A stretch of DNA of 64,000 nt from Porites lobata (Eukaryota > Cnidaria > Anthozoa > Scleractinia > Poritidae): positions 1,629,501 through 1,693,500 of the forward strand of contig CALNXK010000013.1 of the NCBI GenBank assembly GCA_942486035.1, written 5' to 3'. This document shows, piece by piece, positions 48,702 through 59,268 of this stretch (position 1 is its first letter; every line of letters starts with the position of its first letter). Below the pieces are notes generated by a model. That model saw only the letters and a program-made list of their open reading frames with translations, made no database searches and had not been told where the DNA came from. A program made the translations under genes and the position numbers.

Positions 48702-51700
48702 TGTTTCTGCTGTGTATAAAAAGATTTTTTTCACAAAATTTGCGAATTAATCGTTACATAACTGCAACCGTTAACTTAGCCTGTTACTGGCGTTCAGATT
48801 GTTCAGATTGTGGGGACGAAGCAAAGAGATGTGAGCAGAAAAAACAGCAAGTGGGTGGGGTTAGGGGGTGAGTGCTACGGTTCCTGCCACTTCCCTCTCT
48901 CTATGAGACTCTCTCCTTATTTTTTTTTTCCGGCTCTCTGGGTTCGCGCTGTACTCCGGCCGTTATCTGAACGCCCGGAGGAGGCTATCATAAACTTTGT
49001 AATCCATTCGTAAAAGTTATTTACTTTTTGGCGGTTGATAGTTATTGAATGCTTGCTTTATCATCATTAAGTACTCGATCATGGTAGTTTAATTGGGCAT
49101 TACTGCCGGAAGAAGAATCTCTTTCGTCTTCTGACTGCTTAGTAATGCTGTACCCAGTCACAGTTAGTGATTTTTAAATTGTCATTTATTGAATCTGGTG
49201 AAGCACAAACTGCCGCAACAATTTTCTCATTCAATTTACAGGTATTCAAAACCTCAGCATCATCAAAGCCAGATAAGGCCAAAGACGTAGCAGAAAGCAT
49301 TTTAAGCTACTTTCCTGGTTTCGATGCTTTCAAGCTGCCACCCCCATCCTCTGATCCTGAGGTTGTTCTTAATCTCAACCGGGACGAAGTCCAGCAAGAC
49401 ATAAACAAATCATTTGTTCGCGGAGTAGAGGAGTTCAAGGCCAATCTAAAGTCTAAGCTGGCTCCGAAGCTCAGTTTTAGTGAGGGGGAAATTGTGACAG
49501 GGGAAGGTATGTGACGGGGGGGGGGGAGGTATCTCTAAGGAAATCGTTCAGGTTCAGTTCGCCTGCCAGTATGACGTCACGTCTCGCGTCGGTGACTTTC
49601 AAAATGGCGAGCAAAGTGTTCATCGAAGAGACGGATAAAAATTTCGAATTTATCACGGAAATACTTTTCCGATGTCTTGCACCTGGAGATTTTTTGTCAT
49701 AGAAAACCAGACGTCTTTGGTACTTCTTTGTAATGAAACGTCCAGTGGTGTAATGAATTTTAAAGATTTCTTTCTATCGTCGAGCAAATTCTACTGGCAA
49801 TCATAGCGACCGGTCACACTTTTGAGGGTCAGTGCACAGCAATCCAGCAAGATTGAGGAATTTAGACACAGCAATAGGAGGTTCATCAAGTGATGTATTA
49901 TGCTTTACATAGTGCGTATTTGCAGCTCTGCAGAGCTAGTGGAACCCCATATCAATCCTTTCAAAGTTCGCTTAGCTGGTAGCGTTGAAAGAAGAAGAAG
50001 CCAAATGACGGGTATTTGAAAGAGACTGTGAGCATTGAATCTTGTTGCTTTACCGAATTTTAATACTGTGCTGGAGATGTAACTGAATCCCGAACACCAA
50101 TAAAAGGCTTCGTTTGATTATTGTTTTTGGGTCAACCAAGTGGAGATCGTAGGGTAATAATATTGTTAAATCGCCAGTGGTTGTTGGGTGTAAATTAGAA
50201 AAGTTTGTAGTGTACTAGTTTAGTCCCTTTTCTAAAATATAACTCGGGACTAAAGCTTAAAATGTATATTGATCCAAGTGCATGACTGCAGCAGGGTCAG
50301 CAGTAAGAATAAAGAAAAACAGGCCAAAAAATGGGACTAAAAAACAAAGACTAAACAGAAAAAAAAAACAACAACAACAAACAAACAAAACAAAAAAACG
50401 ATACAACAAAAAACAATAAACAGCGTCGCCGGGAGTCGCACCCGGGTCATCTGCAGGTGCAGGCAACTCCTTGACCACTGAATCACACTGCCAATAACAC
50501 AAGTTTTGAAAATTAATGTGGTTATATCAAAACCATTTTTCTTTGCCACAGACCCTTTTCGAAGCTGGTGGAGCTATATTTATCATGAATTCAAATATAC
50601 ATTCGAAGAAAATTAGCTTAAGCGCGTATTTCAAAGCTATTTCGCATTATTTCCGGTTCAACGGGCCGATCGATGTATAGATAATCCATCAAACTAGCTT
50701 TACTGAATTTGGTGGTGAATTAGGAAATCAACAGAGGCCCACACTCGAAAGGATTGATATGAGGTTAGGTCGGTTTAATTAATGACAGAATAGATGAAAT
50801 ATAAATAAAGTGTGATTTGTGAATGGAACCTCCTATTCTGGACACTAGACCTTGCCTATTTTAGAGAAAAAAGGATTTAGGTTTTGATGAAATTGCTGGT
50901 CCCGTGAAAAAGATGGCGATCCAGCAACACGGCCCGCAAAAGAAATTAACAAAATTATACAATTAAGGACGCAAATATCAAAACGGTTTACGCAAACAGA
51001 TTATAGCAACAACAAAACTCACACACTTGCAATCAAATTAGCGATAAAAAACTTGAGATTTACTAGACTGTTCAGTGTTCACAGACCCCTATTTTTCTCG
51101 AGAGATCGTCGGGCTCGAGCGCTTACCGGTACAGGCGGCCAACTTGGTTTCATGGTACCGAGGTACTGGAGTCGGGAAACCGTCCCTTGCCCACTTGGTA
51201 GATTTGACTCTCATCACCAGGCTACACTCGGAACATTTGAAACTAAGATGGCCGCGCGTAAAGACGATCTTACGGAAAAATAGGGGGCCGTGAACTGTCT
51301 AGAGATTTGCAAATCGTTCCATAAATCAGAATATATTAATGGTTGCATAGAACGTATCGCAAATTCTAAGTAAAACTATGGCGTATTCTTATTAACAGAG
51401 GAGGCCTAAAGTCACCAGAAGGCGCAATTTTTTTACTCATACCATTTTTATTAAAGCTCTTGCAACCATGGTTACCAGTTACGTGACGGCATTGAACACC
51501 CCTGGAATGGTACCAAATATCCAAAAGGCCTGGGACGTGTTCGTTACTGCAAAGTGTACCCAAGCCAAATCGGAGTCCATTACAGTATACGATGAAACGA
51601 TGGAGTCAGAAATGTCTGGTAGGATGCCGTGTGAAAGGGACGTGATTCGACAGGCCCAAATGGTGGCACTCGACAAAGCACTTAAGCTGTTTGAAGAAAA

Positions 51701-53366
51701 AACATACGGAATATCGACAGGGAATATGGAGAAATATCTCCATGAATTGACGGTAAGGAGTTGAAAGACCTGCCGACTGATAAGTATTTGATCGTCATGT
51801 CCAAAGGGATACTCTGCAGTTCCCGATTTAACATTCATTTTTCATCTCAATTCGGAAGCTCACGAGAGTCTTTTGACTGTCAAAAATTAAGCCTGTGTTT
51901 CAAATTTTCAAATGTTGCATTTACGGAGGGAAACAAATTCGGGAAAAAAGCTCTTTAAAAAGTCCTCAGCACGGTTTTGGACCAACAACAAGTTGCACTG
52001 TCTTATTAAGGGTTCGTCTAAGAATCGAGCCCGCACCATTACCAAAGAGATGCTAGGTCAGAGCACAAGGCGAGCTGCCTAGACCACCAACCACTGATTG
52101 CGAAATCTCTTCTCCCCACCCACCCCCTTATCACCGCGTGCATTTTCTTTCACTCTTTGTACAGCTGTAGGTCGCAAGGCGAGCAACAAATATGGTTGCA
52201 ATGTCTGACTTTAATTATTTACTAATAATAACGGATTAGAAATGAGAAAACATGGGTTAAAAATTCAGATGCGCAAGTCAATGAAACAACTCTGGAAAAG
52301 AAGCTTTATGCAATATGTCAACAACGTACTTCTTGGTATGTTTTAATTGTAACTTATTTTTCCGAAAATCTAAAATTATAATATCAACTAATCACAGGAT
52401 TACATGGAGAACGGTTTGAACAACTGGCAAAAGGAAAATGCTCGTCTAACCAAGGAAAGCTGCAATCAGCTGTTGGTTGGATTAAAGCGCCAGCACCTGG
52501 ACCCAGTCTTGACACAGCTTAGAGGAAAAGATGGCGCTAAAGTTTCTTTCGCTGAAATTATGGCCTGTTACTCGGCTATTGAGCAAGGATTTAAGCTGGA
52601 AGCTAAAGGAGCTGAGGATGTCTGTGCACAGGTTTTCTTCGAATTCCACCCCGTGAGTATCATATGAATAGGGTGTCACCTCTGGCAGAATACAACATTC
52701 AATACTTAAAAACAATAACAAAAATAATAATAATAATCATGTTTTTTTTTTTAATAAGACCAATTGTATCCTATGTCACAATTTCTTATTTATTGTGTAT
52801 CACAAAAAAAGAGACATGTAGCGCTCAGCATTTACTTAAGGGCGTGCACATTGTTAAGCTGCCTTAATCACAATTCACCTCAATCATCATTTGAAATCAG
52901 ATGCGTAGTAACATACACCGATCATTTTTTCGAGTATGTCCTCTTCTCAAAGACTATTCTCAAATTCTCTTGCTCTGAGATAAGGAAGGGAGAAGTATGG
53001 GAGAGAAAAAAATGCTAGTCCTTTGAGTTTCTTTGTTAATTGTTTTGCTTGTTTTCGGAATCTCTAAAATAAATTAGGAACTTCAGGGTGAGATGGAAAA
53101 CCACATGGAGCATTTGCAGCAGCTCAAAGATTTTGATGAAAACTTGGCGTACGAAAAGGAGGCCCGTGCACATGAAATGCAGGAAAAGAAAAGACTCGAG
53201 GTATAGAAGGCGCCTACAAAGACGATTGATATTAATGATAATGCTGATGATTTTGATAATGGCAATGATGATAATGATGATGATGATGACGATAATGATG
53301 ATCATGAAGATGACAATGGTGATGGTGATAATGATGATGATGATGATGTTAATGATGATAATGATA

Positions 53367-53405
<39 letters not shown>

Positions 53406-55454
53406 GTACATACTTTATTATAATCCATCCCCAAAAGCTTTATCCCCTCATGCCACCCCTTATCAGGTCTTTTCAGATGTACATACAAACATATAACATA
53501 GTAATGTGTTGGTGGTAAAAGCGATGATTACGATGACGACATAGTATATAATTTGATGTTCTATTAGTTCTAGTCATAAGGTTATTAATTTTCCCATCGT
53601 TTTTCATTCAGGAGGAAAGAGCTCGACTGGCGGAGGAACAAGCAATGAAAGAAAGGGAGGTTAGTTAAAGGCAGATTCCTTGTCGGTCAACAGAGCGTCA
53701 GGCATGCGGAGATTTTATTCATAGGACATATAGCTATTTTAAACAGTTATTGGATGAGGTTCTTGTGATATCCAGAATAAACAAGGTTGCGGTAAATGAT
53801 ATCAGCCGAGCCTTATTTTGGATATCACAAAACTGAATATTAATTATTGTTTTTACTGTTTGGAAGAAAATAACGACAGACACACCGTCGCAAGGATATT
53901 GATATTAGAAATCATGCATTGCGCGCGCAACCTACAGATTAGTCAGTTATCGGCCAGCAGATCTATAAATAACTAATCTGTAGGTTGCGCTTATTTCCAG
54001 AATTAGCTCTAGGCTCTTAGCCAATTAGAAGACAGATAGTGAGTACAGCGTGTAATAATGTCAGTTATTGTCACTTTTTACGTTCCCTTGAGTGAAATTT
54101 CTATTGTGGGGGTGGCTGGGCCAATTAACCCAGCTCATGACAGGATCAGCCCCTAAATTATGGTTGAGACAGTTCAGCCTTTTTTATGTCTTTCAATACA
54201 AAACTCTTGGATAATCTCGCAATAAAAAATGTCTAATAATATTAACCCTCGGACGTACACGCAAACTAATACCCCCCAACGTGGTACAAGGGGGGAAGGG
54301 GTGGATTTAACCCCTCCCAGGAATTTTTGATATGTGGAAAGCCTTTTATCTGCTTAACAAGATGAGGTATATTTTATGGATGGTGGCGCTGCTGGAGGCC
54401 TGTGACGTCACCAACAATGCTCGCCATTTTGGCCACTATCTTAAAACCGGGAGAAATAGTAATTTTTTGTGCTTCACATGAAAAATGACACATAAATAAG
54501 CACCTTGCATGATTTTAGCCAAAAGATTTACTTTAAGTGTTGAAAGAACTTAAAAAAACCACCTGCTACTTATGACGTCATATCTCGTAACCATAGCAAC
54601 TGAGCGTTACTAAACTTGTCTCAAAATTTTCGCAACGGATGAACGAGCAGCTACCTCGTCAGGTGCTGATGTTTTATACTCTAGGATAAAACTCAGTGAA
54701 ACCTTATGGGGGGGAGTGGTATCCACCCCCCTCCCCCACCTAGAATTTCAACCAAACAAGGAAACACGAGAAAAATGTTATAAGTAATATTGTATCAGTT
54801 TTTTTAATTGTTTTTTTTTTCTTTGTTGTTGTTATAATTGTTGTCTTTTTGTTGCTGTTCTAGGTTTTTTGTTATTTCATTTTTTTTTAAACTTTTGCTT
54901 CAAGAACTGTCACAAAATTCAACATTACGCTCACCATCCGACTTATACCATTACAGACTCTTGTGACCTCAGAAACCTATTGGTAGCCTACCAAAAAAGA
55001 GCCTAATATTAGCTTGAAAGCCTGTCACGCTTAATTTTTATTGATTTTATTATTACTATTACTATTATTATTAATTTTTTATTATATTTTTTGTTTATTG
55101 TGTGTTTGTTTTTTTGCCCTTTACCATTTCTTAAAATTGTTTTTTTAGCTTGAGACATTGAAAGCTAAGCAGGAGGAAGAGAAACGCCGTCTTGAAGAAC
55201 AGTTAAGATCTGGCATGGAAGCACAAAGAAGACAGATGGATAACATGATTAGAGCAAACATGGAGGAGCTGCAGAGAGAAAGAGAAAGTGTTATGGCACA
55301 GAACAAAACTCTGCAGCAGTCGATCGAGGGAATGCAGAGATCATTAAACGAAAGGAATGGCGAGATTACAAATCTCCAACGCCAGATACAGGAGATTGCT
55401 AACCGGCCACCACCCCAACCACCAAAAAAGAAACGGCGCTGTGTTATTATGTAA
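46114..55454 (+). CDS. GBP: Guanylate-binding protein GBP-C (ten exons, 655 aa)
   Basis: Exons: 46114-46261, 46644-46801, 47834-48006, 48437-48632, 49242-49506, 51457-51752, 52398-52652, 53078-53200, 53612-53659, 55149-55454; all phases agree. The GTPase domain shows GPCRKGKS (59-66), PETMGIW with T89, DSEG (115-118) and RD (205-206). The segment 314-412 has NTPGMVPNIQKAWDVF, the GBP helical-domain signature. The C-terminal half is a Lys/Glu coiled coil (498-640) ending in PPQPPKKKRRCVIM. A polybasic patch directly before a farnesyl-type CaaX box resembles the membrane anchor of K-Ras and the Arg patch plus CaaX of human GBP1. The start is the first ATG in frame and aligns with A and B. Exon 3 ends at a GTATCC donor, as in the other two. 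Divergent from GBP-B. Expected role: IFN/NF-kappaB-induced GTPase that coats pathogen-containing membranes, by family analogy. Confidence 0.94.
47090..47245. repeat. MITE-like inverted repeat in GBP-C intron 2
   Basis: TTCAGGTTAAATTT and GGTTCGATTCTCAATTTCCT on the left are inverted on the right (AAATTGAGAATCGACC, AAATTTGACCTG). Confidence 0.45.
47309..47405. repeat. Three tandem units around palindromic TCAGAAATTCTGA
   Basis: GGGTCAGAAATTCTGAATC recurs at about 47313, 47350 and 47388, with C/T-rich spacers. The core is a palindrome. Confidence 0.65.
48668..48703. repeat. (ATT)n microsatellite
   Basis: Twelve ATT units just after GBP-C exon 4. Confidence 0.95.
50340..50499 (-). mobile_element. 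tRNA-derived SINE with T/G-rich tail, antisense in GBP-C intron 5
   Basis: On the - strand 50499-50421 is tRNA-like, with an A-box-like TGATTCAGTGGTCAAGG and B-box-like GGGTGCGACTCCC, followed by a TTTG/TTG-rich tail down to about 50340. No CCA-ready acceptor stem, so a SINE is preferred over a tRNA gene. Confidence 0.5.
53225..53405. repeat. GAT/AAT-rich microsatellite
   Basis: Interrupted (GAT)n with AAT and GAC units, 25 bases after GBP-C exon 8. Confidence 0.9.
53925..53990. repeat. Perfect 19 bp stem-loop in GBP-C intron 9
   Basis: GCGCAACCTACAGATTAGT pairs with ACTAATCTGTAGGTTGCGC across a 28-base loop. About 100 bases upstream a second weaker inverted repeat (TGATATCCAGAATAA / TTATTTTGGATATCA) occurs. 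Could be short foldback repeats or small-RNA precursors. Confidence 0.5.
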
Positions 55455-55869
55455 GGAAAGCATTTTCGCAGTCATCTGAGCGTCAACGCTGTAAAATATC
55501 AGGACAGCTGACTTTCAGAAATCCGCCAATGCGTGATTACTGTGGATATATGTAACTTACCCTACCTATTGAGATTTAAAACCGGAAGTTGCGGGGTTGT
55601 TGTAGAAATTTAGCATTTGCGGAACTTCGATTCAAACGTCAGTGGTGTAGTCAAATTAAATGCATGAAAGACATTCTTTGAAAATTTAGTGGCTTGTTCC
55701 ACTGTCCTTTTTCCTTTTCACCTTTTCCATTTCAAACTACAGTGAAACCGGACACCTTCGGGACCTTCGCAAGTGTCCGCTTAATAGAGACCAGGTTGTA
55801 AAAATTGCGCAATGTTTGTTAACATTCAAGGGTTACTCTGTACTGTGGTAAAGTTGAATGTTGTTAAAG

Positions 55870-56837
55870 CACAGGCTGCCCAAGCTCAGTGTGTGAGTTT
55901 AATCGTTAACACATGTAGTTTCATATTGCGTAATTTAAAATGGCCGTGAATATAAAGGATTTGTATGGGAATTCAGGTAAAAGATTCAAATCGATAAATA
56001 TTCGCTAGAATGTTCAATAAAATACGACTTACCGTATTTACTTTGCTTGTTTTTGTTTGCTGTGTGGTTATTTTCATTTCATCTCATTAGCCGAGCAATC
56101 CGGCCACTGCAACCGACGCCAAGCGGCAGTTTGTTTTCCAAAATCCAAGACAAAACGACGCCGAAGGGGCGAGTACATTTTCACCACGTCACACGACCGT
56201 TGAAAACTTGTCATCGACAATTTTTTATTCGAACCCCGGCTCCCCTCGGGTCGATTTGACAAGAGGGTTCGAAAAATTGTCGATGACAAGTGACGGTGTG
56301 GTACCCAGTGAGGCTTAGTTTGTAGTGGAGGCAGGGTTACCAAACGGGTTTTCAACGGTCGTGTGTTGTGGTGAAAATGTACTCGCCCCTTCGGCGTCGT
56401 TTTGTCTTGGATTTTGGAAAACAAACTGCCGCTTGGCGTCGGTTGCAGTGGCCGGATTGCTCGGCTAATGAGATGAAATGAAACAAGGACATATTGGCTT
56501 GGACTCGGCGTTTGATTTGTGGCTGCTTGGCCATTTCAAGCTGAGGATTTTTCGCCTCTCGCATGGGGCATCCCGAACTGGAGTGTAAAGCCTTGTCCTT
56601 TCTCTTACAGTGGAAACTCGGGGTTAAAGGAAATCGCTTAAATCGCAATGGATCGGAAAAATAACCACACAGCAAACAAAAACAAGCAAAGTAAATACGG
56701 TAAGTCGTATTTTATTGAACATTCTAGCGAATATTTATTGATTTGAATCTTTTACCTGAATTCCCATACAAATCCTTTTTATATGAAAATACATGTGTTA
56801 ACGATTAAACTCACACACTGAGCTTGGGCCGCCTGTG
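55870..56837. repeat. Large (about 970 bp) inverted repeat downstream of GBP-C
   Basis: The left arm (55870-56225) and right arm (56265-56837) are nearly identical reverse complements, from CAGGCTGCCCAAGCTCAGTG at the outside to CTTGTCATCGACAATTTTT near the centre. The right arm has about 190 extra bases (56480-56670) absent from the left, and the left lacks a short piece near the centre. CAATAAA occurs in the left arm at about 56016 and could serve as a GBP-C poly(A) site. It may be a foldback element or an inverted duplication of a first exon (frame beginning MYSPLRRRFVLDFG on the + strand near 56376). Confidence 0.75.
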
Positions 56838-57012
56838 GTTAAAGAAACTATCCAGAGTTCAAGTTCATTACCTTTCATCACCAACAATAATTTGTTCATA
56901 TCTGGATTTTTTAAACCGGGTTAGCAAAAATATCAACTCATTCTACCACTTGGCAATTTAAAACAATAAAACTCGTTCAAAGGCCGTGCGGATGCTCGTC
57001 GGAAATTTTGAA

Positions 57013-57222
57013 TTAAACCCCTAAAGGAGACCGGTTTGAGCGTGGCCCAAGCTTTTTTTCACCCGTAAAAGAGACCAAAAATATACATATCAAATATATA
57101 TTTTTATATTTTTTCGCGTGCAACCCTAAACGAGACCTTCACGGCTAAATATGATGGCGTTTTGCCCAGAACACCCTAAGTGAGACCAAAATCCGAAATT
57201 CACACCCCTAAGCGAGACGACT
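57013..57222. repeat. CCCTAAA.GAGACC degenerate tandem repeat
   Basis: Four copies of CCCTAA(A/G)(G/C)GAGACC-like units with irregular spacing. A typical dispersed-repeat end; not telomeric despite CCCTAA. Confidence 0.5.
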
Positions 57223-57319
57223 AGCATCATATCCTCATCCCTTTCATATGCCTAGTTCTCCTCCGGGGGGGGGCGATTAAAAGCTTTTATTTGACACCGG
57301 GTGGTAAGTTAATGGTCCC

Positions 57320-58426
57320 AAGATGCATTCCAACAAGTCCAAATTTAAAAGGACACAAGTTTTACAACACTTATTCTGTAATCTGACTTCGAGAAGTTTC
57401 AAACCGGTGTCATTTAAGTCTAGTATAGAAATTTTTAAGTTGCTTCTCCGAATGGGGCACTGTTCCATCAGGCGTGCCCCAGGGCACAAAACTTGGCCCT
57501 TGGCTTTTCATTTTGATGATCAATGATCTCCACCCTTCGGGATTTGAGGTATGGAAATACGTGGATGACACCACGCTTGCTGAGGTGGTTCCAAGAGGAG
57601 GTCAAAGTGGAATGCAAGTCGCTGTTAACGCTGTTGAGCAGTGGTCTACAATCAACAAGCTCCAGCTGAATGCGGATAAATGCAAGGAACTCGTTATTGA
57701 CTTTAAGAAGGTTAAACATCATTTTGACGCAGTTACCGTGAACTCTCAGGAACTCGAACGCGTAGATAGTATTAAATTGCTAGGAGTTACCATAACCAAC
57801 ACGCTCCAATGGAATTGTCACGTCTTAGATGTAATCCAAAAGGCCAACAAGAGAATATACTTTCTTATATTACTTAAGCGCGCAAATGTTCCAGCACACG
57901 ATATCATTTGTTTCTGTCTTACTTGTATAAGGCCAGTTCTAGAATATTGTGCCCCCCCCCCTCCTGTACCATCACGCACTGCCTGACTACTTAAGTAAGG
58001 ATATTGAAGGCATTCAAAAACGTGCACTATCAATTATTTCGCCGGGCCTTTCTTACGATGACAGCCTGTCAATGTTCAACTTGGCATCTTTAGAGGACAG
58101 ACGTATAGATCAATGTGAAAAACTGTTTCATTCTATGGTATCTAATCAAGATCATAACCTGCATCATTTTCTCCCTCCCAAGAACTATTGTCATTATAAC
58201 CTCAGAAGACAACGCCACTTTGCAAATCCAGTCATGCGTACCAAGCGTTTTTCTAGCACAATTCTGCCATCTTTGTGCAGGCGTTAGCAGTTTTTTGTAT
58301 AAAGTTTAATTCATCTACAGTATAATTTTTATAAATTAGAATTCTAAAGTATAATTTTGTAGATTTTTTAGTACATTTTCATATTTGAAGTTTTGTATCA
58401 ATTGTATTTGTAAATTCATGCAATTC
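57320..58426 (+). pseudogene. LINE reverse transcriptase fragment (5' part of an interrupted LINE)
   Basis: The frame shows EWGTVPSGVPQGTKLGPWLF (RT palm motif), FEVWKYVDDTTLAEVV (catalytic YVDD), LQLNADKCKELVIDF, KLLGVTITNTLQWNCHV and RPVLEYCAP, then a frame change in a run of about 12 C (57951-57962), then YHHALPDYLSKDIEGIQKRA to the stop at 58287. This is the CR1/Jockey-like LINE ORF2 palm-to-C-terminus. An in-frame stop upstream near 57430 and the C-run shift make it inactive. Its 3' UTR continues after element Z at 63565-63616 and ends in (TCTA)n. Confidence 0.8.
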
Positions 58427-59268
58427 AGGCCTACTCTGGGACCTTAAGTCGCCGTAATTTTAGGCGACTTAAGGCGATTTAAGGTGACTTTAGGAAAATT
58501 TGGTCAAAATGTTGCGCGACTTAAGGCGATTTAAGGCGACTTTAGGCGACTTTAGGCAATTTAAGGCGACTTTAGGTGACTTAAGGAGAAAAAGGTGACA
58601 TTTAGGTGAGTTACATGTTAGTGAATATGTTGCAGTTAATTTTTAATTTCAGTTAATTTTTGGTTTTCCTTTGTTTTAAATTCATTAGCATACATAACCA
58701 TACCCAGAAACGATGGAAAAATAAAAATTAACTGAAATAAAAATGAACTACAACATATACAAAATCAAAATCTGATAACACTACCTCTCTAGGGACACAA
58801 TGTTGTAGCATAAGTTAATTCAGTCTTGAAGACATCTACATTAGTCTTCCAAATTTTCAACAATCTCAGCTACCTAATATTTTGAACATTTTTTAAATAT
58901 CAAGGTAGCTTGTGTTGCAGGTGTATTCTAACCCTGGTTAGTAACATTTGCGAAGCAGCTCTAATATCCTTGTTCTGGGCCCTGACGCGCTAAATGAATT
59001 ACCAGCATTTTGAGTTTCCCTTCAACATGATTGGCAAATGGACAATGGCATTTTAAACAGTCCAGTCCTGGCATGTTCTCTAATTCTGATACACACACAG
59101 GGGGCCCAGAACTAGGATTTTGCCGCTGTTTTGCAGATGGACTTAACCCAGAGTTTAGTTCCACCTGTGGCACAGGCTAATATCAAGGGTGTTGGTTTAG
59201 TATTACATTAGCAGAGACAAAATCTGAGTTAGAAGCAACCAAAAGGGTAAATTTTCTCTTGGTCTTTA

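Noticed and set aside
53036..53488. Ile- or Met-rich open frames on both strands
   Set aside because: They are translations of the (GAT)n tract.
57013..57222. Telomere-like CCCTAA units
   Set aside because: The units are irregular, part of a longer GAGACC-containing motif and lie inside a dispersed repeat, not a telomere.
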